Source: Amoebidium appalachense (Eukaryota; Ichthyosporea). From it: a stretch of 64,000 nucleotides of DNA. This document shows, in pieces, positions 63,973 to 64,000 of the stretch. How positions within the stretch are numbered: position 1 is the first letter of the stretch; every line of letters begins with the position of its first letter. The stretch lies in NCBI GenBank assembly GCA_963693365.1, contig CAVNZM010000015.1, positions 3,906,001-3,970,000 on the forward strand. Reading direction: 5' to 3'. Made by a program: the position numbers and the translations under genes. The notes under the pieces were generated by a model. That model was given only the letters and a program-made list of their open reading frames with translations, did not search any database and was not told where the DNA came from.

Positions 63973-64000
63973 GAGAGAGAGAGGGGGGGGGGGGGTGGAG
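63330..64000. other. right flank, no gene recognised
   Basis: AT-moderate unique sequence, then (CA)n, GA and poly-G at the right edge (63,929-64,000). Confidence 0.5.

Overview
The window is eukaryotic nuclear DNA. Genes are split by GT-AG introns of roughly 0.2 to 4 kb. Retrotransposons of three classes are present, and a large share of the sequence is simple repeat: long (CA/TG)n and (CT/GA)n arrays and homopolymer C/G runs, often joined. I see no rRNA, convincing tRNA, CRISPR array or bacterial-style operon. The organism cannot be fixed from sequence alone. A tyrosine-recombinase retroelement with split direct repeats, non-LTR elements and a large secreted PAN/apple-domain gene fit an alga, another protist or an invertebrate. 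Most long open frames are translations of microsatellites and were left out.

Layout. 1-2.4 kb: no gene, mostly poly-G and (TG)n. 2.4-4.7 kb: 5'-truncated LINE remnants, one forward and at least one inverted. 5.3-8.8 kb: an LTR retrotransposon on the minus strand that carries gag but no pol. 10.2 kb: an isolated PAN-like exon. 12.1-12.5 and 13.1-13.3 kb: minisatellites. 14.3-17.4 kb: pieces of a minus-strand gene with a cysteine-containing N-terminal segment and acidic phase-1 exons. 19.1 kb: a reverse-transcriptase fragment. 20.2-21.2 kb: a duplicated noncoding unit. 21.6-26.1 kb: a plus-strand gene with a possible 2-oxoglutarate/Fe(II) oxygenase-like segment and acidic, proline-rich phase-1 exons, one of which is tandemly triplicated with its introns.

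27.9-53.9 kb is the centrepiece. It is one plus-strand gene, 5' end not seen, with 14 recognisable PAN/apple-like domain exons, 11 very short linker exons (24-36 bp), one longer linker exon (93 bp) and a 168-codon terminal exon. All internal exons accepted here are multiples of three and lie between phase-1 introns, so any could be skipped or duplicated without breaking frame. From 41.9 to 50.3 kb a module of about 3.6-3.8 kb (linker, PAN-A, linker, PAN-B, PAN-C) occurs in tandem, the last copy lacking two of its three PAN exons. A split-direct-repeat tyrosine-recombinase retroelement (34,987-38,370) sits in one intron; its repeats are nearly identical but it has no reverse transcriptase.

57.2-61.7 kb is a minus-strand six-exon gene for a secreted, cysteine-containing, glycine-rich protein I do not recognise. 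The last 2 kb are low-complexity DNA with one doubtful exon. In several genes C-runs lie just downstream of 5' splice sites on the sense strand, and C-runs usually precede (CA)n in a fixed order.

Exon limits come from GT/AG signals, frame continuity and comparison among the repeated exons. No alignment or search was run.
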